From Muribaculaceae bacterium Isolate-036 (Harlan) (GTDB lineage Bacteria > Bacteroidota > Bacteroidia > Bacteroidales > Muribaculaceae), in contig RIAY01000002.1 of assembly GCA_003833075.1 (NCBI GenBank), forward strand, positions 124,001-188,000: a DNA stretch of 64,000 bases, in the 5' to 3' direction. The position numbers and the translations under genes are program-made. The notes beneath the pieces were generated by a model, which saw only the letters and a program-made list of their open reading frames with translations, did not search any database and was not told where the DNA came from. This document shows, piece by piece, positions 27,420 through 34,735 of the stretch (the stretch's first letter is position 1; every line of letters starts with the position of its first letter).

Positions 27420-27505
27420 GGAAAGATGCCGGAGTGGTCGATCGGGGCGGTCTCGAAAACCGTTGTGCCTTTTAGGCACCCAGGGTTCGAATCCCTGTCT
27501 TTCCG
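27420..27505 (+). tRNA. tRNA-Ser(CGA)
   Basis: An 86-nt cloverleaf. The 7-bp acceptor stem is GGAAAGA / TCTTTCC with discriminator G at 27505. The anticodon loop is CTCGAAA with anticodon CGA. A long variable arm, characteristic of serine and leucine tRNAs, includes the GTGCCTTTTAGGCAC hairpin. The T arm is CAGGG-TTCGAAT-CCCTG. CCA is not encoded. Phage genes begin right after it, so its 3' half is the probable attachment site. Confidence 0.95.
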
Positions 27506-27562
27506 CAACCCTTACTGAAAATCAACCACTTGCAAAATAGTGGGGCAGAAAGTGGGGCAGAA
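27480..27562. other. Probable left attachment site with tandem 12-bp repeats
   Basis: The 3' end of the tRNA (T arm and acceptor) is the host-phage junction. Starting 34 bp past it, AGTGGGGCAGAA is repeated twice in tandem (27539-27562), a possible arm-type binding site for a tyrosine integrase. The right attachment site is outside the window, so the core cannot be delimited. No integrase gene lies on this side. Confidence 0.5.
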
Positions 27563-27565
27563 ACA

Positions 27566-27595
27566 AAGAAAACGTCCTTTTTGGGGCGTTTTCTT
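27566..27595. terminator. Terminator between tRNA and prophage
   Basis: A 12-bp stem (AAGAAAACGTCC with one wobble against GGGCGTTTTCTT) and a T-rich loop; A- and T-runs allow it to work from both sides. It separates tRNA transcription from the leftward lysis genes. Confidence 0.75.
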
Positions 27596-27661
27596 GTTTC
27601 TTTCAGGTGCGTTTCCCAACGAGCCTGAATCAAAATAAACCAAAATGAGAAAAGTTTGCCA

Positions 27662-28216
27662 TTATCTTTGATTCTTTATTTTCTTGATTAGCCATATCAC
27701 AGCAATCACTATGACCACAACAAGGATGCCAATAGAAATACCTCCGACTTCTTGCTTGACCTGTTCCCATTTTGACAACTGTCTTTCAACCGGCATAGGC
27801 ATTTGATTGGATTCTTCTATCAGGGCCATCAGTTCCGTTTTTTGTGCTGTCAGTAGGCTATCGATATATTGACGAGTAATTTCTGTTGTTTTATTATTTT
27901 CCGTTGTAGTCGTTCGGTCGCTTTTCTGTATCCGGTCGCGGTATCGCTCCTTAGAAATTATATCCCCAGCTTCGTTAATATGAAGCACAATGCTATCCCT
28001 GACTGCGACACTATCACGGGCAGAGATGCTATCACGTCTTTGTTCCAACACTCGGATTTCATTCAGAAGATTCTGAACACGCTGCATCAAAATCTCTGAA
28101 TTTTGTGAAATACTATCAGTCTTGGATGATTCCACCGGGATATAACGTTGACTTCGACATCCCGACATCCCTATGAACAAAATTGCCATAAGGAAGATAA
28201 CAAACTTGGATTTCAT
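27662..28216 (-). CDS. Candidate unimolecular spanin (u-spanin)
   Basis: A 184-residue protein that begins with a lipoprotein signal ending at Cys20 (GMSGC) and ends with a single membrane helix (ISIGILVVVIVIAVIWLI) and a basic tail. The region between is charged and helical (EIRVLEQRRDSISARD). An outer-membrane lipid anchor plus an inner-membrane C-terminal helix in one chain is the topology of phage T1 gp11-type u-spanins, which fuse the two membranes at the last step of lysis. It is the prophage gene nearest the tRNA, downstream of the holin. Assigned from topology, not from similarity. Confidence 0.65.
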   Translation of the reverse strand: MKSKFVIFLMAILFIGMSGCRSQRYIPVESSKTDSISQNSEILMQRVQNLLNEIRVLEQRRDSISARDSVAVRDSIVLHINEAGDIISKERYRDRIQKSDRTTTTENNKTTEITRQYIDSLLTAQKTELMALIEESNQMPMPVERQLSKWEQVKQEVGGISIGILVVVIVIAVIWLIKKIKNQR

Positions 28217-28232
28217 ATTAGAGGGTAATTGT

Positions 28233-29243
28233 TTAATCGCTGGAAGTCTGAACAGATGAAGTATCTTCCTCCGTAGTCATTGTTACCACGGCCTCATTAG
28301 CTCCGGCAATCTCTGACCACTGACCATTCTGCATTGCATAGGCGCACTGGTCATTAGCCGGGATTTCAGGAATTGAGGAGAGCTTCGTATTAACCGAAGT
28401 CATTTTTGTTTCCAACTGGGCCACACGCGCAATCAGAAGATTGAATGTCTGGGTTGTAATGAAACCACTAACATCAGGAATATCCGAGATTTTTGCATAT
28501 ATCCTTTCAGCATCCGCAGCTTTTAGATAAGGCGTGAGGTCAACCTTTGGCATAAATTTGCCAACGATTTCCCAATGGTCGCCAAGCCAAAGATACTCAA
28601 TATATTCATTCTTGCCGACTTCTCCATCGGGGTCTGGTACGCAATAGATTTTATTCTTGATGTCAGATGTTGGAAGTTCATCAACGATTTCAAACGGAGA
28701 TACATCAAGTTTCGTCCGTATTTCGTTTTCTGCTGTAATCTCGATGCCGTAACCGGGTGTCAGTTTGTTCTGTTTCCCATTCAATGCTGATTTTGGGGCA
28801 ACATCTTCGGTTACAAATGCTTTTAGCAGAGATACAAGAAAACTGCCATTAGCATTATCTTTGGCAAAAGGGATGATTTCGTTTCCGTCAAGTTGAAGAG
28901 TGGGAATAAGTTCACTTATTTTTAAGTCTTTATCTTCCATATTGATGTTGTTATTTTCTTGTTTGATTGTTGAACCTGTTTCAAGGAGTGTATTCTTGTT
29001 ATTTTCAAGGATAATATTATCCGGAGTCCTTGTTGGGATGACTTCAAAAGACTTTGTGCCATCTTTCTCAAGCAACAAGGATTTACCACTTTCAAGACGG
29101 AATCCGAAACCATTCTCTTGCTTCAATGCCGGCTTCTTGACTTCAACAGTACGATTCTGATGAAAGGCAAGAGAAGTCTGGGGCAGTCTTATGTTAGACA
29201 ACCCTATTTTAAGCAAGGTGATTATAACTGAACTCCGTTCCAT
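28233..29243 (-). CDS. Phage structural protein, probable tail or head fibre
   Basis: A 336-residue protein, unrecognised. The middle (about 100-160) has ISELIPTLQLDGNEIIPFAKDNANG, a module common in Bacteroidales phage fibre-like proteins. The C-terminal part has the heptad-like FNLLIARVAQLETKMTSVNTKL, suggesting a trimeric coiled coil. It overlaps the next upstream gene by one base and lies between the holin and the spanin. Confidence 0.5.
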   Translation of the reverse strand: MERSSVIITLLKIGLSNIRLPQTSLAFHQNRTVEVKKPALKQENGFGFRLESGKSLLLEKDGTKSFEVIPTRTPDNIILENNKNTLLETGSTIKQENNNINMEDKDLKISELIPTLQLDGNEIIPFAKDNANGSFLVSLLKAFVTEDVAPKSALNGKQNKLTPGYGIEITAENEIRTKLDVSPFEIVDELPTSDIKNKIYCVPDPDGEVGKNEYIEYLWLGDHWEIVGKFMPKVDLTPYLKAADAERIYAKISDIPDVSGFITTQTFNLLIARVAQLETKMTSVNTKLSSIPEIPANDQCAYAMQNGQWSEIAGANEAVVTMTTEEDTSSVQTSSD

Positions 29244-29515
29244 TATGATTCAATCATTCTCGCGTCTGTCACTTCCGAATATGATACGATTGATACTTTT
29301 ACACCGGCATAGATGCCAATCTCAAATATCAGGTCTTTCGGACTGTCATCGCCAAATTTTACTATGGGGATAGGTGGTAAGTTACCGATGGCGGCCAGAA
29401 CCCTTAAAGTCGCACCTGCGGCTCTGCAAATCTGGACTGCGGCATTGCCCGTTGATATGAACTCAGCTGAATAGTAACCTTTAGGGTCTTTATTGAATGT
29501 TAGTTGCTTTTCCAT
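29243..29515 (-). CDS. Small phage protein, unknown
   Basis: 90 residues, no recognised domain. It contains GYYSAEFISTGNAAVQI and a hydrophobic middle (LRVLAAIGNLPPIPIV). The ATG follows the holin gene by 11 bp and the stop shares a base with the next gene, so it belongs to the lysis/fibre operon. Confidence 0.55.
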   Translation of the reverse strand: MEKQLTFNKDPKGYYSAEFISTGNAAVQICRAAGATLRVLAAIGNLPPIPIVKFGDDSPKDLIFEIGIYAGVKVSIVSYSEVTDARMIES

Positions 29516-29526
29516 TACATTTTGAC

Positions 29527-30030
29527 TTATTGCTGATTGTCATCTTCTTCATCGTTTGAAGAGCCTTTTGTGATTTCGGTTTCTTCAATGATGGTTAATT
29601 TCTTTTTCTCTTCTACGACATCATCAAGAAGTTCCTCTTTGCCGACCAGCTTATAAAAGTTGAATTTCTTTTTGATGCCCTTATATTCAAGATAGTTATT
29701 GACACATGAATTAATCTCTATGCCATAGATAATGAACAGCATACCCATACTGATGATAGGCACACCAATCGTTATCTCAAAGGTCATACTGCATACTTCC
29801 GCAAGTGTGACCCAACACAGGTAATCAACCATCTTGTTTATGGTTCGCCGGATAGCGCGTGAAAACCTAATCTTTTCACCTCGCTTCTTGGCAGCCATAA
29901 TACCAAACCTTAAATCCGCGATAACAAGAATCATCCCCAGTAACAGCCACGGGGCAAGATGCGTGTAAAAGGATGTGATGGAAGCACCCAGCACAGCAAA
30001 TATGGAACTAAAGAGGTTGTTGTCGTTCAT
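29527..30030 (-). CDS. Phage holin
   Basis: A 167-residue protein with three or four membrane helices: ASITSFYTHLAPWLLLGMIL near residues 15-35, a helix around CWVTLAEVCSMTF, and PIISMGMLFIIYGI near 100. A charged C-terminal tail rich in E, K and D follows. The layout is like Bacteroides phage holins of the toxin-secretion/holin (Phage_holin_4) type, which form membrane lesions that time lysis. The spanin candidate is two genes downstream. No endolysin gene is visible in the window. Confidence 0.7.
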   Translation of the reverse strand: MNDNNLFSSIFAVLGASITSFYTHLAPWLLLGMILVIADLRFGIMAAKKRGEKIRFSRAIRRTINKMVDYLCWVTLAEVCSMTFEITIGVPIISMGMLFIIYGIEINSCVNNYLEYKGIKKKFNFYKLVGKEELLDDVVEEKKKLTIIEETEITKGSSNDEEDDNQQ

Positions 30031-30161
30031 TATGTATGGGGATTATAAATGTTATTACAAGATGCCATTCTACAATAAGAAGACATTCAAAAGTATCTAC
30101 ATTCCTCCGATTAAAGAACTCTAAACCCCGACAATCTACGACTTTACCCAATAGTCGTAAA

Positions 30162-30191
30162 AATCCCACCTAAACGATGTTAGATGGGATT
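30162..30191 (-). terminator. Terminator after the fibre operon
   Basis: A 12-bp stem with one mismatch (AATCCCATCTAA against its partner), 7 bp past the stop of the 94-residue gene, followed by TTTTTA on the minus strand. It separates the fibre genes from the lysis cassette. The remaining gap to the holin start holds a small 6-bp hairpin (30138-30158) and no gene. Confidence 0.75.
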
Positions 30192-30197
30192 CGTCAT

Positions 30198-30482
30198 TTA
30201 CGCTTCTGCTATTTCCGTTACATGCCCCAGAATCCGATTCATTGCTTCAATGAACGCAGGACTGCAACACTTCATCGCATAGGTGTCGATAAGTCGCATT
30301 TCCTTTTCATTGTATTCAGTAGGGCCATCGGAATTGTATATCTTCATAGCAAGCGATAATGCTTCTATGCCAGAACCGACATTATAGATTACGTCGGCAA
30401 ATTGTTGACGTAGGTCACAGATGGAACAGTTCTTGTGGGCGACATCTGTAAAAATCTCAATCCTTGAAAAGTCTATATTCAT
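30198..30482 (-). CDS. Small phage protein, unknown
   Basis: 94 residues, mostly helical, no recognised domain. It has a DLRQQFADVIYNVGSGIEALSLAM helix and ends MNRILGHVTEIAEA. It lies 3 bp after the 547-residue fibre gene and is the last gene before a terminator. Confidence 0.55.
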   Translation of the reverse strand: MNIDFSRIEIFTDVAHKNCSICDLRQQFADVIYNVGSGIEALSLAMKIYNSDGPTEYNEKEMRLIDTYAMKCCSPAFIEAMNRILGHVTEIAEA

Positions 30483-30485
30483 AAC

Positions 30486-32129
30486 TTATTGTTGATAATT
30501 AATTATTCTTGCTGAATACATAAGTGAATAGGTTGAATCAAGCGAACCTGATTTGTTAGGGTCATAAATAAGGAGATATGTGATGGAATCACCGCCTCCC
30601 ATCTCCCATGAATCAACACGCTGCCCATTTTGATTTACGACAGTGGGATATTCTCCATTATAATAAGGAGTCTGCTCAGAACCATTTACCGTAACTTTCT
30701 TTTGCGTCCTGCCATATACATGGAAATTATTTTGCGTCAAGACATCGGCAACAATAGTAAATTCTACACAAAACGCTGTGGAGCTTCCTATTCCTAAAGC
30801 ACTTCTGACCTCACTTAATGTAGGCAAAGTGATTCCGGAACTTTTACCAATGGCATACACAACCCATTTATTGTTCTGTGCAATTTTTAGATAGCCGTTA
30901 TAGATGGTATTGGCTGCATTAAGCGTATATTTGCTATAATGATACCCTCCAATCCAACCGTCAAGATTGCCATTGCCAGTGCCAAGAAACGCATGATTTA
31001 TATCTGCATTTTTAGCAGAAAGAAGCATAGCGATATTTCTACCAAGACCCCAAAAATTATTAGAATCCTCATTCTCAAATCGCGCTACGGCTCTATTCCC
31101 TGTTGTTGCGGGAAGCACATTGCCACCAATTCCAGCAAATGTTTTGTGGGTATCATTACGGAATATAATACAGGCATCATTTGAGAAATCTGGGCCATTT
31201 GTCAAAGCACTGCCTGAAATATTGAATCCTGCAATCTTTCCAGATGTGGCATTGATAGTTCCTGATATGTCAGCCTTGGTTGCTACCAGATTACCATCGA
31301 CATCAACCCTAAAGGGTGCGTTATCCGGTGTTGTTGAACCTGCCCATATACGAATCTTCTTACCAGCCAAAGAACCTGACATACCGGCGGTAATCACACC
31401 CTCGTCATTCTCTATCAGAATTTGATTGGATTGCATTAAAGTAATTATTGCATCATCAGCAAGCAATAAGGGTGTATATATAGGAACCATAGTATTTAAT
31501 GGCTCCCAAAATTCAAGCCAAGACTCAGTTCCATTGTTTGTGAGTTGTGGAGCATTGCTTTCAGTAGATGAATGGGTCTTTTTACATCTAAACCACTTAG
31601 CATGAGAAGCATATATGGTGTTATCTGTCATAAGATACACTAAATCTATATACCTTAATCCCGTATCCGTCAGTGCTGAATCATTATGATACTCAAATCC
31701 GGTGGCAAATTTGGAACGTCTGAATATACAGCCTTGAAGACCTTGCGGCCCGGGATTTCCCTCTTTTCCATCAAAAACAACCGGCACAGTTTCAGTAGCA
31801 ACATCAATATTATTCACATAAAGCACAAACTTAATCCATTGACAATTTGCAGGGATGGTTATAGCTGAGGAATAATTTGTGAGGTTGCTGGTAGAATTAT
31901 CAGTATATCCAATCTGATACTTCAATGTACCCTCAGATGTGACAATGGGGCTTGAATTACCTGTCTGCTTGCGTTTTTCACAAGTAACGGAGGTTGGATG
32001 ATATTTTCCATCATCTGTTTTCTTAACTTGGGATACACTCGGCACAAGCCAGTAGCGGACGGCATCCGCTCCCGGATTGCCGTCCTTTGGCCTGCGCCTG
32101 ATAGTGATGCTTCCCTGTGCGTGTAGCAT
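30486..32129 (-). CDS. Tail fibre / receptor-binding protein with collagen-like segment
   Basis: A 547-residue protein. The N terminus (AQGSITIRRRPKDGNPGADAVRYWLV) resembles that of the 343-residue protein at 36.1 kb (AQGSITIKRLRNGD), suggesting a shared docking domain. A short collagen-like run GKEGNPGPQGLQG (about residues 121-133) follows, then beta-rich repeats and a C-terminal domain. This is the layout of a phage tail fibre or tip protein, so it probably contacts the host surface. It lies just downstream of the DGR. Confidence 0.6.
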   Translation of the reverse strand: MLHAQGSITIRRRPKDGNPGADAVRYWLVPSVSQVKKTDDGKYHPTSVTCEKRKQTGNSSPIVTSEGTLKYQIGYTDNSTSNLTNYSSAITIPANCQWIKFVLYVNNIDVATETVPVVFDGKEGNPGPQGLQGCIFRRSKFATGFEYHNDSALTDTGLRYIDLVYLMTDNTIYASHAKWFRCKKTHSSTESNAPQLTNNGTESWLEFWEPLNTMVPIYTPLLLADDAIITLMQSNQILIENDEGVITAGMSGSLAGKKIRIWAGSTTPDNAPFRVDVDGNLVATKADISGTINATSGKIAGFNISGSALTNGPDFSNDACIIFRNDTHKTFAGIGGNVLPATTGNRAVARFENEDSNNFWGLGRNIAMLLSAKNADINHAFLGTGNGNLDGWIGGYHYSKYTLNAANTIYNGYLKIAQNNKWVVYAIGKSSGITLPTLSEVRSALGIGSSTAFCVEFTIVADVLTQNNFHVYGRTQKKVTVNGSEQTPYYNGEYPTVVNQNGQRVDSWEMGGGDSITYLLIYDPNKSGSLDSTYSLMYSARIINYQQ

Positions 32130-32144
32130 AGGCTTGGTTTAGGT

Positions 32145-32549
32145 TCAGTCTAAATGTTCAAGAACTTCGTTGGCAATAGCCTTAGCGTGCTTTCGCCACT
32201 GCTGATAGTCAGAATACTCGGAGATATACTCCTCGCGCTTTTCCTCGTCGATGTCAGAATCTTCATCCATAACCTCTGTATAGTTGGCGATAATCGCCTG
32301 AACATCATCGTTGGAATACTTATCGCTGACGATAGCACTCACAATGTCGTTATAGGTGCGACCCTGCACATCAACCTGATTGCAGTCATAAGTCTGGGGG
32401 ATGTCCGCATCCTCGTTTTCTTCTTCCTCTGATTCACGTGGAGCGAGAGGTGCCGGGGTGATGTCGTAGAAGACGCGGAGGATACTGCCCTCGGGATACG
32501 CGATAATTCCCGAATCGGGAACTGTTGGAAATTGATAGTTACATTTCAT
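32145..32549 (-). CDS. Acidic phage protein, unknown
   Basis: A 134-residue, strongly acidic protein (ESEEEENEDADIP in the middle), no recognised family. The YNDIVSAIVSDKYSNDDVQAII and EYSDYQQWRKHAKAIA segments recall small proteins next to tail fibre genes in Bacteroidales phages, possibly fibre chaperones. It lies between the RT remnant and the 547-residue fibre gene, all on the same strand. Confidence 0.5.
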   Translation of the reverse strand: MKCNYQFPTVPDSGIIAYPEGSILRVFYDITPAPLAPRESEEEENEDADIPQTYDCNQVDVQGRTYNDIVSAIVSDKYSNDDVQAIIANYTEVMDEDSDIDEEKREEYISEYSDYQQWRKHAKAIANEVLEHLD

Positions 32550-32569
32550 TGTGCTGATTGTTTTAGGGA

Positions 32570-34148
32570 TTATTCAAAATAGTAATCGGGAAACTTGCCT
32601 CCGATGTCACGTTTCTTGATAACGGTTGAAATCGGAAAGGCGTTTTCTATCTTGGCTGCTTGGTCAAGCATATTCTTCAAGGTGAAAGAATTGGTGATAA
32701 ATTTACACTTCTCACCATTGTATTCAATCAGAACAACATGTCTTCCATTACCATGTTGGGTTTTGACATCGGTTTGAAACTTTTCCACCTTGATGGGAAG
32801 ATTAAGAATGCTATCAATCTTTATCTTCTTAACATCGAAGAACTGTTGACCGTCTTTTGTCGTAACACGACCGGATACTCCTATATCTGCAAAGCTCATG
32901 TCGTTATTCGTTAATTTGTTCCATAAGTTTCGGCAGTGACCCCATTTACACCATCCCCAATAGGAGGCAAGGACTTCACGCCTACGCTTTTCATCTGTTA
33001 TTCGTTTTGCTTTTCGTGCGAAAGTTTGCTTTATTGATTTTCTAATCCTGATGTTCGTTGGCGTGAAGCAATAACCCAGAAAGTCTATGCTTCTTCCATC
33101 GCCCACCACGTTGCCTCTTTCTTTTCTTCTTCCTATGTTCTCGTCTTTCTTCATCTGTTAGATTTCTGCCTATGGGTGAAACTATGGCGTTGGCTTTAAG
33201 AACGACACCTTTTTCAGACGAAAGATGATGAAACATCTTCATCGCCCTAATTGCTTCTGCCTTAGTCCGGGCAAAACCTGCCACATCATCACAGTAGCGA
33301 AAGTATGCAGACTTTCTACCGTTCTGCTTCATCTTGTGGTCTATGGAGCTTATTGCGAGATTGCCTAAAGTCTGGCTTGACACTGCCCCAATAGGGGTTC
33401 CTCTGATTCCGTATGATTTCATTTTCCAATTCTTTTATGATTTCTTCTCCACTATCATAGGCAAGTATTACCATGTCGATTAGTCGAAGAAACATCTTGT
33501 CTTTATAAAGGCGTTCCAAAGATGACCTTACAAGGTCATGAGGCAGACTCTGATAGTATTTCTTAAAATCAGTTTTCCAAAACCATTTAAGTTCAGGATG
33601 TCTGCGCAAAGTCCGCTGAACACGTTTAACACCGAAATGCAAACCTTTACCCTTGATACAGGCAAAAGTATCCATTATCAGACTTGCGAAAATCCGAGGG
33701 GATACAACCAGCATGATGGCGTGTTGCAATATTCGCCACGGATAATAATTCTAAGCTCCCTTACCTTTCCTGCATCAGTCCTGAGATATTCACTTCTGTA
33801 ATTAGGCGGTGGAAATTTCAAGGTCAGAATCATCTTTTGCAACTCACGCAATTCGGCTTCTGCGTTTTCATTGTGTGCCTGAATGTACTTATTTGGTATC
33901 CTTACCTCTTTTCCATTGACGATGATGAGACGTTTTGCCTTGCCCTCTTGTGCCTTTCGGTCAGCAAGACGTAGATTGTCGATGTTGGCAATACGTTCCA
34001 TTATGAAGCCCTCACGTTTTGGACGCTTACCGCCACGCATAGCAATGGCTTCCTCATAGATGCGGATACGCTCTATAAGAAGCGAATCAATTTCTTCATA
34101 GGTCATTGATTCCCATTGTATATCTTCAAATGGCTTGATAGTCATCAT
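32570..34148 (-). pseudogene. DGR reverse transcriptase interrupted by three frameshifts
   Basis: Four overlapping frames together encode one DGR-type reverse transcriptase of about 525 residues. In order: an N-terminal extension (34148 to about 33750); fingers/palm with KTDFKKYYQSLPH carrying the first catalytic aspartate; the DGR-specific IGAVSSQ motif; the YCDD catalytic box (33285-33296); the thumb with FLGYCFTP; and a C-terminal accessory domain ending FPDYYFE. The frame changes near 33747-33753 (one base missing in an A-run), near 33424-33436 (one base extra) and near 33116-33133 (one base extra in an A-rich run). Stops lie in all alternative frames, so no full-length product is possible without three shifts. 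Real decay or sequencing error cannot be separated here. Confidence 0.85.
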
Positions 34149-34455
34149 CAGTTGTTAAGTGTTCTGAAAAACCGGATATATAATTTTTATTTGTGCCAAA
34201 CTAACTTTCTTCAAGTTCAATAATAGAATCCAACGAGAAATGCAAGATGGCTTGCTTGGATTCTCTGCCCGGAGCTTCCGAAATGCTTTCGCATCCTACT
34301 TGCACCGCTTGTCTGCTGCAAGGTGCAGACCTTTCCGCAATATGTGTTCTGACTTCACGGATAATCTTTCAATCCGTTACGCTGCGTAGTTCATTATAAG
34401 CGCAGGGTCAAGGCTCTGGGGAAATTTATCTGATTGGGTTTTACCCCTTTCATTC
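34149..34455. other. Non-coding spacer between TR and reverse transcriptase
   Basis: About 300 bp without a supported gene, where a DGR transcript's downstream spacer is expected. I find one modest stem (34300-34306 with 34322-34328, 7 bp including one wobble). No Avd-like accessory gene is present here. Confidence 0.5.
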
Positions 34456-34567
34456 AAGTTTGGCGAGAGCCGTAATTCGCATTCGAGTTCGAGAAAGCGT
34501 TCCTCGAGTTCACGTAACCGAGACCGCAATACGAACCGTTATTCGCATTACCACCCCAGAGCAGCAG
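34456..34567 (-). repeat. DGR template repeat (TR)
   Basis: 112 bp aligning without gaps to 34789-34900 at an offset of 333 bp. Of 23 adenines in the coding (minus) sense, 16 differ in the VR; none of the other 89 positions differ. In the same frame TR encodes many Asn (AAT/AAC) codons, the hallmark of a DGR template. It is non-coding, between the VR gene and the reverse transcriptase. Identity stops abruptly at both ends. Confidence 0.97.
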
Positions 34568-34586
34568 GCTCTTCCCCATCTACCTA

Positions 34587-34651
34587 CCGAAATCGTGCCG
34601 TACACGCTGCACGCACCGAAATACGCTGACGCATTTATTGGCACGATTCGG
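34587..34651 (-). ncRNA. Closed stem-loop just upstream of TR in the TR RNA
   Basis: Arms CCGAAATCGTGCC (34587-34599) and GGCACGATTCGG (34640-34651) pair with one bulged base and close a 40-nt loop that itself has small self-complementary parts. It lies between the VR gene stop and TR, so it would sit at the 5' side of the TR transcript. Function as part of the TR RNA is inferred. Confidence 0.5.
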
Positions 34652-34735
34652 TTTTTGTAATGGTTTTTCAGAATGTCAATGTTCTTTTTAATTATTGGTA
34701 AGACTTTGCTTATCTGAAACTTTACTTACGTTCCA

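Noticed and set aside
34460-34660. A rightward Arg/Thr/Val-rich frame over the TR
   Set aside because: It arises from the antisense of the adenine-rich template; TR is non-coding in known DGRs.
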